From an uncultured Hyphomonas sp. (GTDB lineage Bacteria; Pseudomonadota; Alphaproteobacteria; Caulobacterales; Hyphomonadaceae), in assembly GCF_963678875.1 (NCBI RefSeq), contig NZ_OY787457.1, positions 867,561 through 931,560 of the forward strand: 64,000 nucleotides of DNA, written 5' to 3'. The notes under the pieces are model-generated. The model saw only the letters and a program-made list of their open reading frames with translations. It was not told the DNA's origin and ran no database searches. Shown one piece after another: positions 53,168 to 61,787 of this stretch (position 1 is its first letter; every line of letters starts with the position of its first letter). The translations under genes and the position numbers were made by a program.

Positions 53168-53690
53168 TGAGGCGCGGATTTCCGTGGTTCCGGCACTGTG
53201 GGATGTGGTCGTGGCGGTCGACCCGCCTGCAACGAGCGGCGCGGCGGCGGACGCCTGCGGCATCGTCGCGGCGGGCCGGGCGGGGAATGACGCCTATGTG
53301 CTGGGTGATGCCTCAGCGCGCGGTTTGCGCCCGCTCGACTGGGCCGGGCGGGCGGTCGCGCTGGTGCGCCGAGTGGGGGCGCGGGAGGTGATCGCGGAGG
53401 CGAACCAGGGCGGCGAGATGGTGCGTCAGGTGCTGGAGACGGCGGGCTGCCCCGTGCCGGTGCGGCTGGTGCATGCGCGCCTGTCGAAACGGGCGCGGGC
53501 GATGCCGGTCGCGACGCTTTACGAGCAGGGCCGCGTGCACCATGTGGGGCAGTTCGGGGATCTTGAAGACGAGATGTGCGCCTTCGGCGCGGACGGGTTC
53601 ACGGGATCGCCGGACCGCGTGGACGCATTGGTCTGGGCCGTGTGGGGGCTGATGATGGACGAGGCCGTGCTCGGCGTGCGCCAGCTGTGA
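52344..53690 (+). CDS. GTA terminase large subunit (g2)
   Basis: This 448-residue packaging motor has an ATPase with Walker A GGRGAGKTRAGAEW (about residue 76), Walker B around AAWCDEAAAW, and a C-terminal nuclease domain with acidic residues VVAVDPPATSG and GSPDRVDALVWA. It matches the GTA/DNA-packaging protein family rather than classical cos phages. The ATG at 52344 has a GGAG-AAGG region upstream. The N-terminus overlaps the g1-like frame. Confidence 0.92.
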   Translation: MNGQQPLRQRMPHYTESLRVWGHWRQKVQAWRAEDQFPLPDPEAMRVLRRYPFLWSARDAQLNPPGTAWRTWLFQGGRGAGKTRAGAEWVRWSTEARGGRMALVGPTLHDVREVMIHGESGLMSVETNPMRRPVYHPSRRLVEFHNGAVAQVFSAEDPDSLRGPQFDAAWCDEAAAWTYADAVWDMLQLALRLGPHPAALVTTTPRPTALMRRLHAAADTVVTRSATRENAGNLAPGFLTAMEAAYGGTRLGRQELEGRMVEDPEGALFVRSRIDEARISVVPALWDVVVAVDPPATSGAAADACGIVAAGRAGNDAYVLGDASARGLRPLDWAGRAVALVRRVGAREVIAEANQGGEMVRQVLETAGCPVPVRLVHARLSKRARAMPVATLYEQGRVHHVGQFGDLEDEMCAFGADGFTGSPDRVDALVWAVWGLMMDEAVLGVRQL

Positions 53691-53726
53691 CGCGGCCGGT
53701 TCCCGGCGCGGAAGCGCTTGGGGCCA

Positions 53727-54965
53727 TCAGTCGGCGAAGGTTGAGATCAACTCCTCCACGCGGGGATCGTCCAGGCCGTCCGCACTGCCGCATGCGATCA
53801 GGGAAATATAGGCCAGATGCTTTCGGTACTGAATGCCCGTCATGCTGTGTTCCAGCAGGATCGCCATGCCTTTCCTGGCGGTCTTGTCGTAATAGTATTT
53901 CCGGATCGTGTCCCAATTGTCAGCGACACAGGGTTGAACCTGGTCCAGCGTGGCGCCGCGGATCGAGATCGTCCCGCGTGGAAAGGATTTCTCGTCCGTA
54001 TAGGACAGCGAGAACCCATTCGCGCTTTGCTGGGCCTTTTCGATATAAATATAGCGCAGGGTGGAAAACCGTTCCGTGAACTGTTTGAACCGCTTGAAGC
54101 CGACATCGCTGGCGCTGGTGACTTCACCCGACATGACCGAGCGGATGATTTCCCAGCTGCCGCTGTCGAGTTTCTGGGAGAGGGTCAGTTCCGACAGGAT
54201 TGTGTCGAGTTGCTGCATGCGCCCGGGCGAGGCGGCAGCCCAGGCCTGGACTTCGTTCCATTGCGCCTCGGCCGTGGTCTCGGCGTAGTGGGGAAAGAGG
54301 ATATCCTGCAGCACACGGCCGGACGGAGTGTTCTGGCGCTCAGGCCGGCATGCCGAATGGGTCAGGAAGGAGTGGCGGACGAGCTTTCTGACGTATGACT
54401 GGAATTCGCTGTCTGCATAGGAATCGGCGATCGTGCCGGCAGGGCTGGGGGCGGCACCCGGCGGCACGATCCCCGGGGAGAGGAAGGAATGCTGGCCATT
54501 GCCGCCGAGGATGAATTTGGTGACATCCCCGGAACCGCCGCCAACCGTCTGGTTCATCGTGGCGGCGGCATTGCTGCGATAATTCGTCCAGACTTCCCGC
54601 TTGTGCAGCCAATAGGCGAGTTCGTTCACCGATACCTGGCTGACCTCGCCATCTGCGTCATAGTCCTGCCAGAACTGGATTTCGGCGGCTTCCAGCGTGT
54701 TGGACCACCCCGCAATCACGGCGCGGATCTGGATGAAGCTGGTGGCTGCGTTCGAGACCTCGCTTGCCCAGATCGAATAGGGGTGGTGGTAGCGCACGAC
54801 GCGTTCCCGGTAAACGAGGTCCGGGTCGTTCTGCGATTGGTATTCAGGGTCCGGATCAAGTTCCGGAATGTGCTCCCATGCGGAATTGCAGGACCAGCCG
54901 GGCGGCGTAGCGAGCGCGACGGGCGCGAAGGCCAGAAGCAGGAAGGCGGCAAGGAGGTGCTTCAT
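53727..54965 (-). CDS. Secreted protein of unknown function, inserted antisense in the GTA cluster
   Basis: This 412-residue protein has a signal peptide (MKHLLAAFLLLAFAPVALA). The mature part has four Cys and one EF-hand-like acidic loop (DYDADGEVSQVS, DxDxDG) that may bind calcium. I recognise no family. Its start overlaps the stop of the gene upstream (ATGA), so the two are one operon. Base composition looks lower in GC than the flanking GTA genes, a possible sign of separate acquisition. Confidence 0.75.
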   Translation of the reverse strand: MKHLLAAFLLLAFAPVALATPPGWSCNSAWEHIPELDPDPEYQSQNDPDLVYRERVVRYHHPYSIWASEVSNAATSFIQIRAVIAGWSNTLEAAEIQFWQDYDADGEVSQVSVNELAYWLHKREVWTNYRSNAAATMNQTVGGGSGDVTKFILGGNGQHSFLSPGIVPPGAAPSPAGTIADSYADSEFQSYVRKLVRHSFLTHSACRPERQNTPSGRVLQDILFPHYAETTAEAQWNEVQAWAAASPGRMQQLDTILSELTLSQKLDSGSWEIIRSVMSGEVTSASDVGFKRFKQFTERFSTLRYIYIEKAQQSANGFSLSYTDEKSFPRGTISIRGATLDQVQPCVADNWDTIRKYYYDKTARKGMAILLEHSMTGIQYRKHLAYISLIACGSADGLDDPRVEELISTFAD

Positions 54966-55960
54966 TGGCAGGCCCCGGGGTAAAGGTCTTCAAGCCGCAT
55001 CGGGTCCACGCCTTCGAAAAAGTCCATCCACGCGGGAGATGTGTAGACATTGCCGGAGCTGGTAAAGTTGGGGTTTCCGCGAAGCGACCGGATTTGCGAT
55101 GGCCGATCCATCGTCGGCGGCGTCACGTCATATCCGGCCGACATGATCGCTGTCTCGACATCCGGCGGGTTGTCCGGGTAGGGCGGCGGCGCATGAAAGC
55201 ACGAGACATAGTGCATCATGCTGGCGCCATTGGAAAAGACAAACTTGTCACCGGACTGGACGATCAGCGCATTGATGCGCTCGGTCAGGCCGTTGCCCAA
55301 AGTGTACCTGCCGGAAAATGCGTCTTTCACCTGAATGGCGATGCCCTCGCTGGGGGAGATGTCATGGACAAGGACGAGTCTGACACCCATGCCGTTCTTG
55401 CGATAATCATGCTCGCTGGTGAAAGCCTGGTAGAGCGAGAGTTCACCGTCCTGCGCAACGAGGCGCGAGGCATAGAAGCCGCGATCAGCCAGCGGGTTGG
55501 CGCCGTTGGCCGGGAATAGCGGGGTCTGGTAATACCGGTTTTGTTCCTCTGTATACTGCCGTTTGAGGTTTTGCGCGATCGTGATGAGGTGCCAGCCCTG
55601 ATCACGCCTGACCGAATTGAAACCCGGCCCTGTGCTGTAATAGATGCGGTCCAGCGCCGGGCAGTCTGCCTCTGCCGCGCGGCCCAGCTGCACCATTGCC
55701 TTGTCCAGGTCCGGATCGCTTCTGAGGTCGAACGGTTTGCCGTTCAGCCGCTCGACAAGGAAAAACAAACCCTTCTCGCACGATGCTTCGCGATCAGCGG
55801 GAACCTGGAATTTGAATCCGTTGATGACGCGTGGCTGCTTCCAGTCGACTGTTTTCGTCTCAACGACATAGTCGCGTTTGAGGCCCGGCGCCTGCGCCGA
55901 TGCAGCCGAAACCGGCAACAGCAAGAGGCTGCACGCAAGCGCAATCCATGCGTTCTTCAT
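54962..55960 (-). CDS. Secreted protein of unknown function, partner of the previous one
   Basis: This 332-residue protein has a signal peptide (LACSLLLLPVSAASA). The mature part has four Cys (ASCEKG, ADCPAL, VSCFHA, GACQ), which could form two disulfides. No known family. It is the first gene of a two-gene operon (ATGA overlap) between terminase and portal. It has no phage-like motif, and its orientation opposes GTA transcription, so a role in GTA particles is not implied. Confidence 0.75.
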   Translation of the reverse strand: MKNAWIALACSLLLLPVSAASAQAPGLKRDYVVETKTVDWKQPRVINGFKFQVPADREASCEKGLFFLVERLNGKPFDLRSDPDLDKAMVQLGRAAEADCPALDRIYYSTGPGFNSVRRDQGWHLITIAQNLKRQYTEEQNRYYQTPLFPANGANPLADRGFYASRLVAQDGELSLYQAFTSEHDYRKNGMGVRLVLVHDISPSEGIAIQVKDAFSGRYTLGNGLTERINALIVQSGDKFVFSNGASMMHYVSCFHAPPPYPDNPPDVETAIMSAGYDVTPPTMDRPSQIRSLRGNPNFTSSGNVYTSPAWMDFFEGVDPMRLEDLYPGACQ

Positions 55961-56058
55961 ATCGGAATCCTTCGTCCACCCCGTTCAGGAGGGCAGACAA
56001 AGACAAGGGGTGTCAACCTTTTGTCGACGAAAAAACGTTGCAGGATTGCCAGCCGGTG

Positions 56059-56544
56059 TCAGTTCCCGGTGCGGAAGCTCCGGCGGCCGAAATAGGAGCC
56101 GGAGGAGGCGGGCTTCGGCGTTTCGGGGTCGGCGGGCGCGTCGGCTTCGGCTTCGGTTTCTGCGGGCGCTTCGGCCGCAGTGTCTTCCGTCGGAGCAGGC
56201 TCTGGCGTTGCTGCCGGGGCCTTGCCGTCCATCAGGTCGCGGATCCATGCGCAGGAGGCGCCAGCGGTGGAGACTTCAATGTCCGGCACGGACTTGTCGA
56301 GGCGGCGGGCGAGCAATCTCGCCTGATGCGCTGTCAGCGACTTCAGCTGCGCTTCGAAAATGTCCTTGCCGACCGCATCGCGCAGGGCGCGCATGACCTC
56401 GACCGTCTGCCCGGCAGAGATCATCAGCTTCTTGGTGAGGAGGCCCGCCGCAGCGGCGTATTCCTTTTCGCCGAGCGCACTGAAGGCCTGGTTCAGGAGG
56501 GCCGTCAGCGCCTCGGCGCCGGCCTTGTGTGCGTCGCCGCTCAT
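56059..56544 (-). CDS. Small helical partner of the ParA-like ATPase
   Basis: This 161-residue protein has a helical N-terminal domain (about 1-110; QVVEV-type Ala-rich helices) and a disordered Pro/Glu/Ala tail ending YFGRRSFRTGN. Its ATG overlaps the parA stop (ATGA), so they are coupled. By position it may be the ParA activator or cargo adaptor, as in other orphan ParA pairs. No family recognised. Confidence 0.7.
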   Translation of the reverse strand: MSGDAHKAGAEALTALLNQAFSALGEKEYAAAAGLLTKKLMISAGQTVEVMRALRDAVGKDIFEAQLKSLTAHQARLLARRLDKSVPDIEVSTAGASCAWIRDLMDGKAPAATPEPAPTEDTAAEAPAETEAEADAPADPETPKPASSGSYFGRRSFRTGN

Positions 56545-57425
56545 GCCAGGGCCGCCTTCACTTCCGCCAGCAGGTCCTTGATCACGGGCAGCGCGCCGCC
56601 GGACCATTTCGCCTCGATCGTCGGGTCGGGGCCCAGCTCGATCGGGTTGGTGGCAAAGCCGGATTTCATTGGAATGACGGTCTTGAACATGGTGAACTCG
56701 GCTTCCTGCGCAGCCGCCGCTTCGCGCATCGCGTTCAGCACGACCTGCTGGTGTGGAGAATTATCATACCGGGTCGCCAGCACCATGGGGAGCTTTTTCA
56801 CGTCGCGTTCGCGCAGGTTGTTCATCACGTCGCCCGTGAACAGGTCGAGACCCAGCGTGGACATGAAGTCCGGAATGGTCGGCACGATAACGAGATGGCT
56901 GGCAGCCAGCACCGATTCCGTCATCGTCGAGATGCCGGGTGGGCAGTCGCACAGGATGACGTCATATTTCGCCTTCAGCAGGTTGAAGTCATCGCGCAGG
57001 CGCCGGCCGACCTGGTTCTCCAGGGCTTCCATGGAGTAGCCCTGTTCGGTCAGGTGGTAGATCAGCTCTTTCTCGGTCTTGCGCAGGCGTGGGCTGGACG
57101 GGATCAGGTCCAGCGGCAGCGGCTTGCCGTTCGCGGTCACGTCGGAGGCATCGGTGACGATATACTCCTCCAGCCGTTTCTGTTCGTTGGCCTCGAAATT
57201 CTCCAGCAGCCAGTCGGAGATGGTGGCGTAGTCGTTGATGGCCTGGAACAGGTGCTCGTCGCCCTCATTGCCGAAGACGAGCAGGGACGCGTTGGCCTGC
57301 GTGTCGAGGTCGACGACCAGCACGCGGCGCCCTTCTGCAGCAAAGGCTTCAGCCAGGCTGACCGTGGTCGTGGTCTTGCCGACGCCACCTTTGGAATTGG
57401 CAATGGAAATCACGCGCGCCGACAT
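56541..57425 (-). CDS. ParA/MinD-type P-loop ATPase
   Basis: This 294-residue protein has the deviant Walker A SKGGVGKTTTT, DLDTQANAS (A') and Walker B DVILCDCPPG. It is a ParA-family cytomotive ATPase that would bind DNA or membrane to position cargo. No parB or parS is nearby, so it is an orphan ParA rather than a chromosome-partition locus. The start at 57425 follows GAGGAG. It is divergent from the portal gene and stands inside the GTA cluster. Confidence 0.88.
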   Translation of the reverse strand: MSARVISIANSKGGVGKTTTTVSLAEAFAAEGRRVLVVDLDTQANASLLVFGNEGDEHLFQAINDYATISDWLLENFEANEQKRLEEYIVTDASDVTANGKPLPLDLIPSSPRLRKTEKELIYHLTEQGYSMEALENQVGRRLRDDFNLLKAKYDVILCDCPPGISTMTESVLAASHLVIVPTIPDFMSTLGLDLFTGDVMNNLRERDVKKLPMVLATRYDNSPHQQVVLNAMREAAAAQEAEFTMFKTVIPMKSGFATNPIELGPDPTIEAKWSGGALPVIKDLLAEVKAALA

Positions 57426-57557
57426 TCTGCAGCTCCTCGACCCCTTGAAAATGAACCCTGCCGACAAAGCAGATTTGGTCCCTGATGGCTACGCCTGAAC
57501 GCCGCACTCCTGTGGGAAATAGCAGCACCTATCCCCCAGCGTTCATCACTCTATTCA

Positions 57558-57580
57558 TTGAAAGTATTGGATAATTTCAA
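57558..57580. promoter_or_regulatory. AT-rich inverted repeat between parA and portal
   Basis: TTGAAA (57558-57563) and TTTCAA (57575-57580) are perfect 6-bp arms with 11 bases between. It is one of the few AT-rich spots in the GTA region and a candidate promoter or operator for portal or parA. Confidence 0.35.
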
Positions 57581-57648
57581 ACTGAATCCTCCGGGCAGGC
57601 CTGCATCTTAACTTCACGCCATCAAACGACGGAGGCGGATGCGGCGGC

Positions 57649-58779
57649 ATGGTGTGGAACTGGATCCCGGGAAAAAACAGGCATGAGTCGAAATCGGCTC
57701 CACCCCTGGTGGCGCTGACCGATCCGGGCGGTCCGAATTGGGGCGGCCGGGACGGCGGCGCGCTGACCCGCGACGGCTATTTGCGCAATGCCGTGGCCTA
57801 TCGCTGTGTGCGCATGGTGGCCGAGGCGGCGGCGTCCGTGCCGCTGGTGACGGCGCATGAAGCGGCGGCCCGCCTGATCCGAAAACCGGCGCCGGACGTG
57901 GCGGGCCCGGCCTTCCTGGAGGGCGTCTACACGCAGCTTCAGCTGCACGGGAATGCCTTCATCGAAGCGGTCCGCCTGCCAGATATGCCAGATATGGAAC
58001 GACGCGAGGAAGAAGGCGTCGCGGCGCTCTATCCGCTGCAGCCGGGCCGCGTGCGCCCCATTTCGGATGGCCGCGGCTGGGCCGAGCGCTGGGCTGTGCG
58101 GGAGCGCAAAGGCGAGCGCATCCTGCCGCGCGAGGCGGTGCTGCACCTGAAACTGTTCCACCCGCAGGACGACATCCTTGGCCTGCCGGCGCTTGCCCCG
58201 GCCCGCCGCGCGCTGGACCTGCACAATGCGTCCGCTGACTGGGCGAAATCCCTGATCGACAATTCGGCCAAGCCCTCCGGTGCGCTGATCTGGTCCGGTC
58301 ATGGCCGCATGCCGCCGGAACAGTTCGACCGGCTGAAGCAGGACCTCGACGCGCTTTACTCTGGCGCGGCCAACGCAGGACGTCCGCTCCTGCTGGAAGG
58401 CGGGCTCGACTGGCGGCCGATGTCGCTGTCGCCCGCAGACATGGATTTCCTGGAGGCCCGCAACAGCGCCGCGCGCGAGATCGCGCTGGCGCTGGGCGTG
58501 CCGCCGCAACTGCTCGGTATTCCGGGGGACAATACGTATGCGAACTACAAGGAAGCCAATCTTGCCTTCTGGCGCATGACCGTGCTGCCACTGGCGGAGA
58601 AGATGGCGGCGTCGCTGTCCATCTGGCTGGACGAGCCGCTGGGCGGGGATGTGGAGGTGCGCTGCGATCTCGACCGCGTGCCCGCGCTGTCTGCGGAGCG
58701 GGAAGCGCTGTGGGCGCGGCTGGAGGCGGCCTCCTTCATGACGCCGGACGAGAAACGCAAGCTCGCGGGACTCGGCTGA
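57649..58779 (+). CDS. GTA portal protein (g3), HK97-type
   Basis: This 376-residue HK97-family portal forms the dodecameric ring at the capsid vertex. Conserved blocks are RNAVAYRCVRMVAEAAASVP, HGNAFIEAVR, MDFLEARNSAAREIALALGV and GIPGDNTYANYKEA. GGAGG precedes the ATG. The gene is first after the antisense insertion, and probably needs its own promoter in the gap at 57426-57648. Confidence 0.93.
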   Translation: MVWNWIPGKNRHESKSAPPLVALTDPGGPNWGGRDGGALTRDGYLRNAVAYRCVRMVAEAAASVPLVTAHEAAARLIRKPAPDVAGPAFLEGVYTQLQLHGNAFIEAVRLPDMPDMERREEEGVAALYPLQPGRVRPISDGRGWAERWAVRERKGERILPREAVLHLKLFHPQDDILGLPALAPARRALDLHNASADWAKSLIDNSAKPSGALIWSGHGRMPPEQFDRLKQDLDALYSGAANAGRPLLLEGGLDWRPMSLSPADMDFLEARNSAAREIALALGVPPQLLGIPGDNTYANYKEANLAFWRMTVLPLAEKMAASLSIWLDEPLGGDVEVRCDLDRVPALSAEREALWARLEAASFMTPDEKRKLAGLG

Positions 58780-59009
58780 TGGAGGTCGAAAAGAAAGTCA
58801 CGGTCGGCCTGATCGTCGCCATTCTCGTCCAGACGGGCGGGGCGCTGGTCTGGGCAGGGTCTGCCGCAGAGCGCATCCGCGCCGTCGAGACGGAACTCGA
58901 TGACCGCAAGATGGTCTCCGAACGCCTCGTGCGGGTCGAGGCCCAGCTGGAAAGCGTGAGCGGCCAGTTGAACCGGATCGAACGCCGCATGGAGGCGCGC
59001 GATGAGTGA
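58779..59009 (+). CDS. GTA small membrane/coiled-coil protein (g3.5-like)
   Basis: This 76-residue protein has one membrane segment (VGLIVAILVQTGGALVWAG) and a coiled-coil tail (AERIRAVETELDDRK and onward). It matches the small g3.5 product between portal and protease in GTA clusters. The TGATG overlap with the portal gene couples them. Confidence 0.8.
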   Translation: MEVEKKVTVGLIVAILVQTGGALVWAGSAAERIRAVETELDDRKMVSERLVRVEAQLESVSGQLNRIERRMEARDE

Positions 59010-59031
59010 GGCAGGCTTCAGCACACCGCGC

Positions 59032-59110
59032 TCGTGCTTCGACTTCGCTCAGCATGAGCGCTCCAAAAGTGCGGCACGAAAGGGACTCATCCTGAGCGAA
59101 GTCGAAGGAT
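59032..59110. repeat. FDFAQ-type hairpin repeat, copy 3
   Basis: Arms as in copy 2; the interior GCGCTCCAAAAGTGCGGCAC is slightly longer. It sits between g3.5 and the protease gene. Confidence 0.85.
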
Positions 59111-59129
59111 GAATGGAGAAGACAGAAAC

Positions 59130-59522
59130 ATGTTGATCGAAGGCTATGCCGCCCTGTTCGGAATACCGGACCAGTCGGGAGACGTCGTGCGCGCGGGGGC
59201 GTTCGCGCACACGCTCCGGTCCGGGGCCGCCCTGCCGATGTTGTTGCAGCATCGGCAGGGCGCGCTGGCCGGGCGCTGGACCAGGGTGACCGAAGACGGG
59301 TGCGGCCTGTTCATGCGTGGACTGATCGAAAAGCCGGGCGTTGTGCGGCTGGTGCGTGAGGGCCTCAGCGGCCTTTCCATCGGGTTCCGTCCGCGCCTGT
59401 GGAAGCCGCTGCCCGGCGGCGGGCGAGAGCTGATCGAGATGGACCTCGTGGAAGTCTCGCTGGTGCAGGCGCCGATGCAGGTGCGGGCGCGGTTCACGGT
59501 GATGGAAACAGTGGCGGCTTGA
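59130..59522 (+). CDS. GTA prohead protease (g4)
   Basis: This is a 130-residue HK97-type serine protease. The family blocks are EGYAALFGIPDQSGDVVRAG, LLQHRQGALAG (catalytic His) and GLSIGFRPR (catalytic Ser). It trims the delta domain of the capsid protein. I chose ATG at 59130, about 11 bases after GGAG, since ATG at 59109 lies within the end of the repeat. It is shorter than RcGTA g4. Confidence 0.85.
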   Translation: MLIEGYAALFGIPDQSGDVVRAGAFAHTLRSGAALPMLLQHRQGALAGRWTRVTEDGCGLFMRGLIEKPGVVRLVREGLSGLSIGFRPRLWKPLPGGGRELIEMDLVEVSLVQAPMQVRARFTVMETVAA

Positions 59523-59535
59523 GGAGCCCACGCTC

Positions 59536-59603
59536 GTGCTTCGACTTCGCTCAGCATGAGCGCTTCGAAAGTGCGGACTCATCCTGAGCGAAGTCGAAGG
59601 ATG
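59536..59603. repeat. FDFAQ-type hairpin repeat, copy 4
   Basis: Arms as above; the interior GCGCTTCGAAAGTGCGGACT is close to copies 3 and 5. It sits between protease and capsid genes. Confidence 0.85.
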
Positions 59604-59636
59604 AAGCGTGAAGACAGGAATTGAAAAGGAGTGACA

Positions 59637-60812
59637 ATGACCAAGGAAACCAAGATGGCAGGCGGCAACAAGGCGGCGGAAGCCGACCTGATGGCCGCGT
59701 TCGAAGCCTTTCGCGAGGCGAACGATGCGCGCCTTGCCGAGATTGAATCGAAGGGGGCAAGCGATCCGCTGACGGATGAGCGCCTCGCCCGGATCGATCG
59801 GCGGCTGGAAGCGCTGAGCCTGAAAATGACGCGGCCGGAGGCTGGCGCGGCGCCTGTCGCAGAGCCGGATGCCCGCACCGAAGCCTGGGGGCGCTACCTA
59901 CGCCAGGGCGACGATAGCGGCCTCGCCAGGCTGGACGTGAAGGCGCTGAACACCGGCACCGATGCGCAGGGCGGCTATGTCGCCCCGCCGGAACTGGACC
60001 GGCTGATCGAAGCGCGCCTGCTGGCAGCAAGCCCGATGCGGCAGATTGCAACCGTGCGGCAGACCTCCGCTGGCACGTACCGCAAGCCGGTCAGCCTTGG
60101 TGCGGCGGCCAGCTGGGTGGCCGAGGAAGGCGCACGGACGGAGACCGCGCATTCCGGCCTCTCCCTGCTGGAATTCCCGGCGGGCGAACTCTACGCCATG
60201 CCCGCGGCGACGCAGGCCCTGCTGGAGGATTCCTATGCCGACATCGATGCCTGGCTGGCCGATGAGGTGGAGAACGCCTTCGCCGCGCAGGAGTCGGCGG
60301 CCTTCGTCACCGGCAATGGGACGAACAAGCCGAAAGGCTTCCTCGACTACGACATCGTCGCCGAGGCGAGCCATGTCTGGGGCAAGGTGGGCTCTGTCGC
60401 GGGGGACTTTGGCGCCGCCAATGCGGCGGACCAGCTGATCGACCTGATCTACACGCCGAAGTCTCAGTTCCGCGCCAATGGCCGGTTCGTGATGAACCGG
60501 CGCACGGTGGCAGCCGTCCGCAAGCTGAAGGATGGCGACGGGCGTTACCTCTGGCAGCCGGGCACGGGCGGAGACCCGGCCACGATCCTCGGCTATCCGG
60601 TCACGGAGGTCGAAGACATGCCGGACATCGGCACGGGCAACGCGGCCATCGCCTTCGGGGATTTCCGCCGCTTCTACCTGATCGCCGACCGGCAGGGCGC
60701 GCGTGTGCTGCGCGATCCGTTCAGCGCCAAGCCCTACGTCCTCTTCTACACGACCAAGCGTGTGGGCGGCGGCGTGCAGAACTTCGACGCCGCGAAGGTG
60801 ATGGTGTTCTGA
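59637..60812 (+). CDS. GTA major capsid protein (g5), HK97 fold
   Basis: This is a 391-residue HK97-fold major capsid protein. An N-terminal coiled-coil delta domain (about 1-80) precedes the body, with TGTDAQGGYVAPPELDRLI, AAFVTGNGTNKPKGFLD and FGDFRRFYLIADRQG signatures. AAGGAG 6 bases upstream decides ATG 59637 over GTG 59631. It follows repeat copy 4. Confidence 0.94.
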   Translation: MTKETKMAGGNKAAEADLMAAFEAFREANDARLAEIESKGASDPLTDERLARIDRRLEALSLKMTRPEAGAAPVAEPDARTEAWGRYLRQGDDSGLARLDVKALNTGTDAQGGYVAPPELDRLIEARLLAASPMRQIATVRQTSAGTYRKPVSLGAAASWVAEEGARTETAHSGLSLLEFPAGELYAMPAATQALLEDSYADIDAWLADEVENAFAAQESAAFVTGNGTNKPKGFLDYDIVAEASHVWGKVGSVAGDFGAANAADQLIDLIYTPKSQFRANGRFVMNRRTVAAVRKLKDGDGRYLWQPGTGGDPATILGYPVTEVEDMPDIGTGNAAIAFGDFRRFYLIADRQGARVLRDPFSAKPYVLFYTTKRVGGGVQNFDAAKVMVF

Positions 60813-60856
60813 TTTTTGTTTTGCTCGGGCGCGGCTCCTCGCTGCGCTCGGGCGCC

Positions 60857-60873
60857 CTGCGCCTGCGCGTTGC
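60857..60873. repeat. Inverted repeat arm, left of the small GTA gene
   Basis: CTGCGCCTGCGCGTTGC; its exact reverse complement is at 61180-61196. Similarity extends several bases further on both sides, with one indel. Confidence 0.7.
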
Positions 60874-60915
60874 TTGTGCGGGCACTCCCTCATCAACAAT
60901 GGAAAGGAAACCAAA

Positions 60916-61119
60916 ATGTTTGAATCTGTCATCGTCTCCATCATCCGCCAGGCCGCGCTGCTGACCAAGGCGCAGCAGGACGAGTTCACCACGAAAGTGG
61001 CCGAAGCCGTCGCCACGCTGATCAATTCGACCGAGACCGAAATCGACGACGAACTGGTGCGTACCATCGGCCTGCCGATCGGCTCGGCCGTGGTCGAGAA
61101 ACTGGGGGCGCTGGTCTAA
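60916..61119 (+). CDS. Small protein of unknown function in the GTA cluster
   Basis: This is a 67-residue helical protein (MFESVIVSIIRQAALLTKAQ). The start at 60916 follows AAAGGAAACC. It lies between capsid and connector genes, where RcGTA has none, and is flanked by a 17-bp inverted repeat. It may be a capsid accessory protein or an unrelated insertion. Confidence 0.6.
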   Translation: MFESVIVSIIRQAALLTKAQQDEFTTKVAEAVATLINSTETEIDDELVRTIGLPIGSAVVEKLGALV

Positions 61120-61179
61120 CGGCTCCCGTATCGCCGCTTCGCCCCTCGGGGCGGGGCGGCAGACGGCGCAGGACCACAC

Positions 61180-61196
61180 GCAACGCGCAGGCGCAG
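61180..61196. repeat. Inverted repeat arm, right of the small GTA gene
   Basis: GCAACGCGCAGGCGCAG, the perfect complement of the arm at 60857-60873. Confidence 0.7.
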
Positions 61197-61241
61197 GCGC
61201 GCCGCCTCTGAGCGGCAACAGCGCAGAGCAAGGAATTCAAG

Positions 61242-61787
61242 ATGACACTGACGGTGATCACACCGCCAGCGGGGGCGGCTTTGTCCCTGGCTGCGGCGAA
61301 GGAGTATCTCCGCATCGGGCATGATGGGGAGGACGCGCTGGTCTCCGCGCTGATCCCGGCGGCGGAGGCGCGGCTGGAGACGATGGGCGGCCTCGCGCTG
61401 GTGACGCGGACGCTGAAGCGTAGCTGGGACAGTTGGCCTGCAGGGATGCGCCGTGGCGGCGTGCGCCTGTTGCCCGCGCCCGCAACGGCGCTGGTGGCGG
61501 TGGAGATCGCGAACGCGGAAGGCGGGACGGAGACGGTCACCACGCGCTTCGTGTTGGAAGGCGGACGGCTGAAGCCGAAGCCATTCACGGCTTTGCCGTC
61601 CATCCCGCTGGGCGGGCGCGTCGAGGTGACGTTCGTGGCGGGCTATGGCGATGCGGCAGATGTGCCCGCGGATTTGGTGCAGGCGCTGAAGCGGTTGGTG
61701 CTGGTGGCTTACCAGCGAGGCGAGGGTGCTGACCTGCCGGAAGATGTCGCGGCGGTGCTGGCCGCGCGCACCGAGGTGCGGCTGTGA
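61242..61787 (+). CDS. GTA head-tail connector (g6-like)
   Basis: This 181-residue protein fits the HK97 gp6-like head-tail connector family: LSLAAAKEYLRIGHDGEDAL and LIPAAEARLE near the N-terminus. It would form the adaptor ring below the portal. The next gene overlaps by GTGA. Confidence 0.85.
   Translation: MTLTVITPPAGAALSLAAAKEYLRIGHDGEDALVSALIPAAEARLETMGGLALVTRTLKRSWDSWPAGMRRGGVRLLPAPATALVAVEIANAEGGTETVTTRFVLEGGRLKPKPFTALPSIPLGGRVEVTFVAGYGDAADVPADLVQALKRLVLVAYQRGEGADLPEDVAAVLAARTEVRL

Noticed and set aside
56541..57425. ParA as part of the chromosome partition locus or a plasmid replicon
   Set aside because: No parB, parS-like palindrome or replication gene lies nearby.
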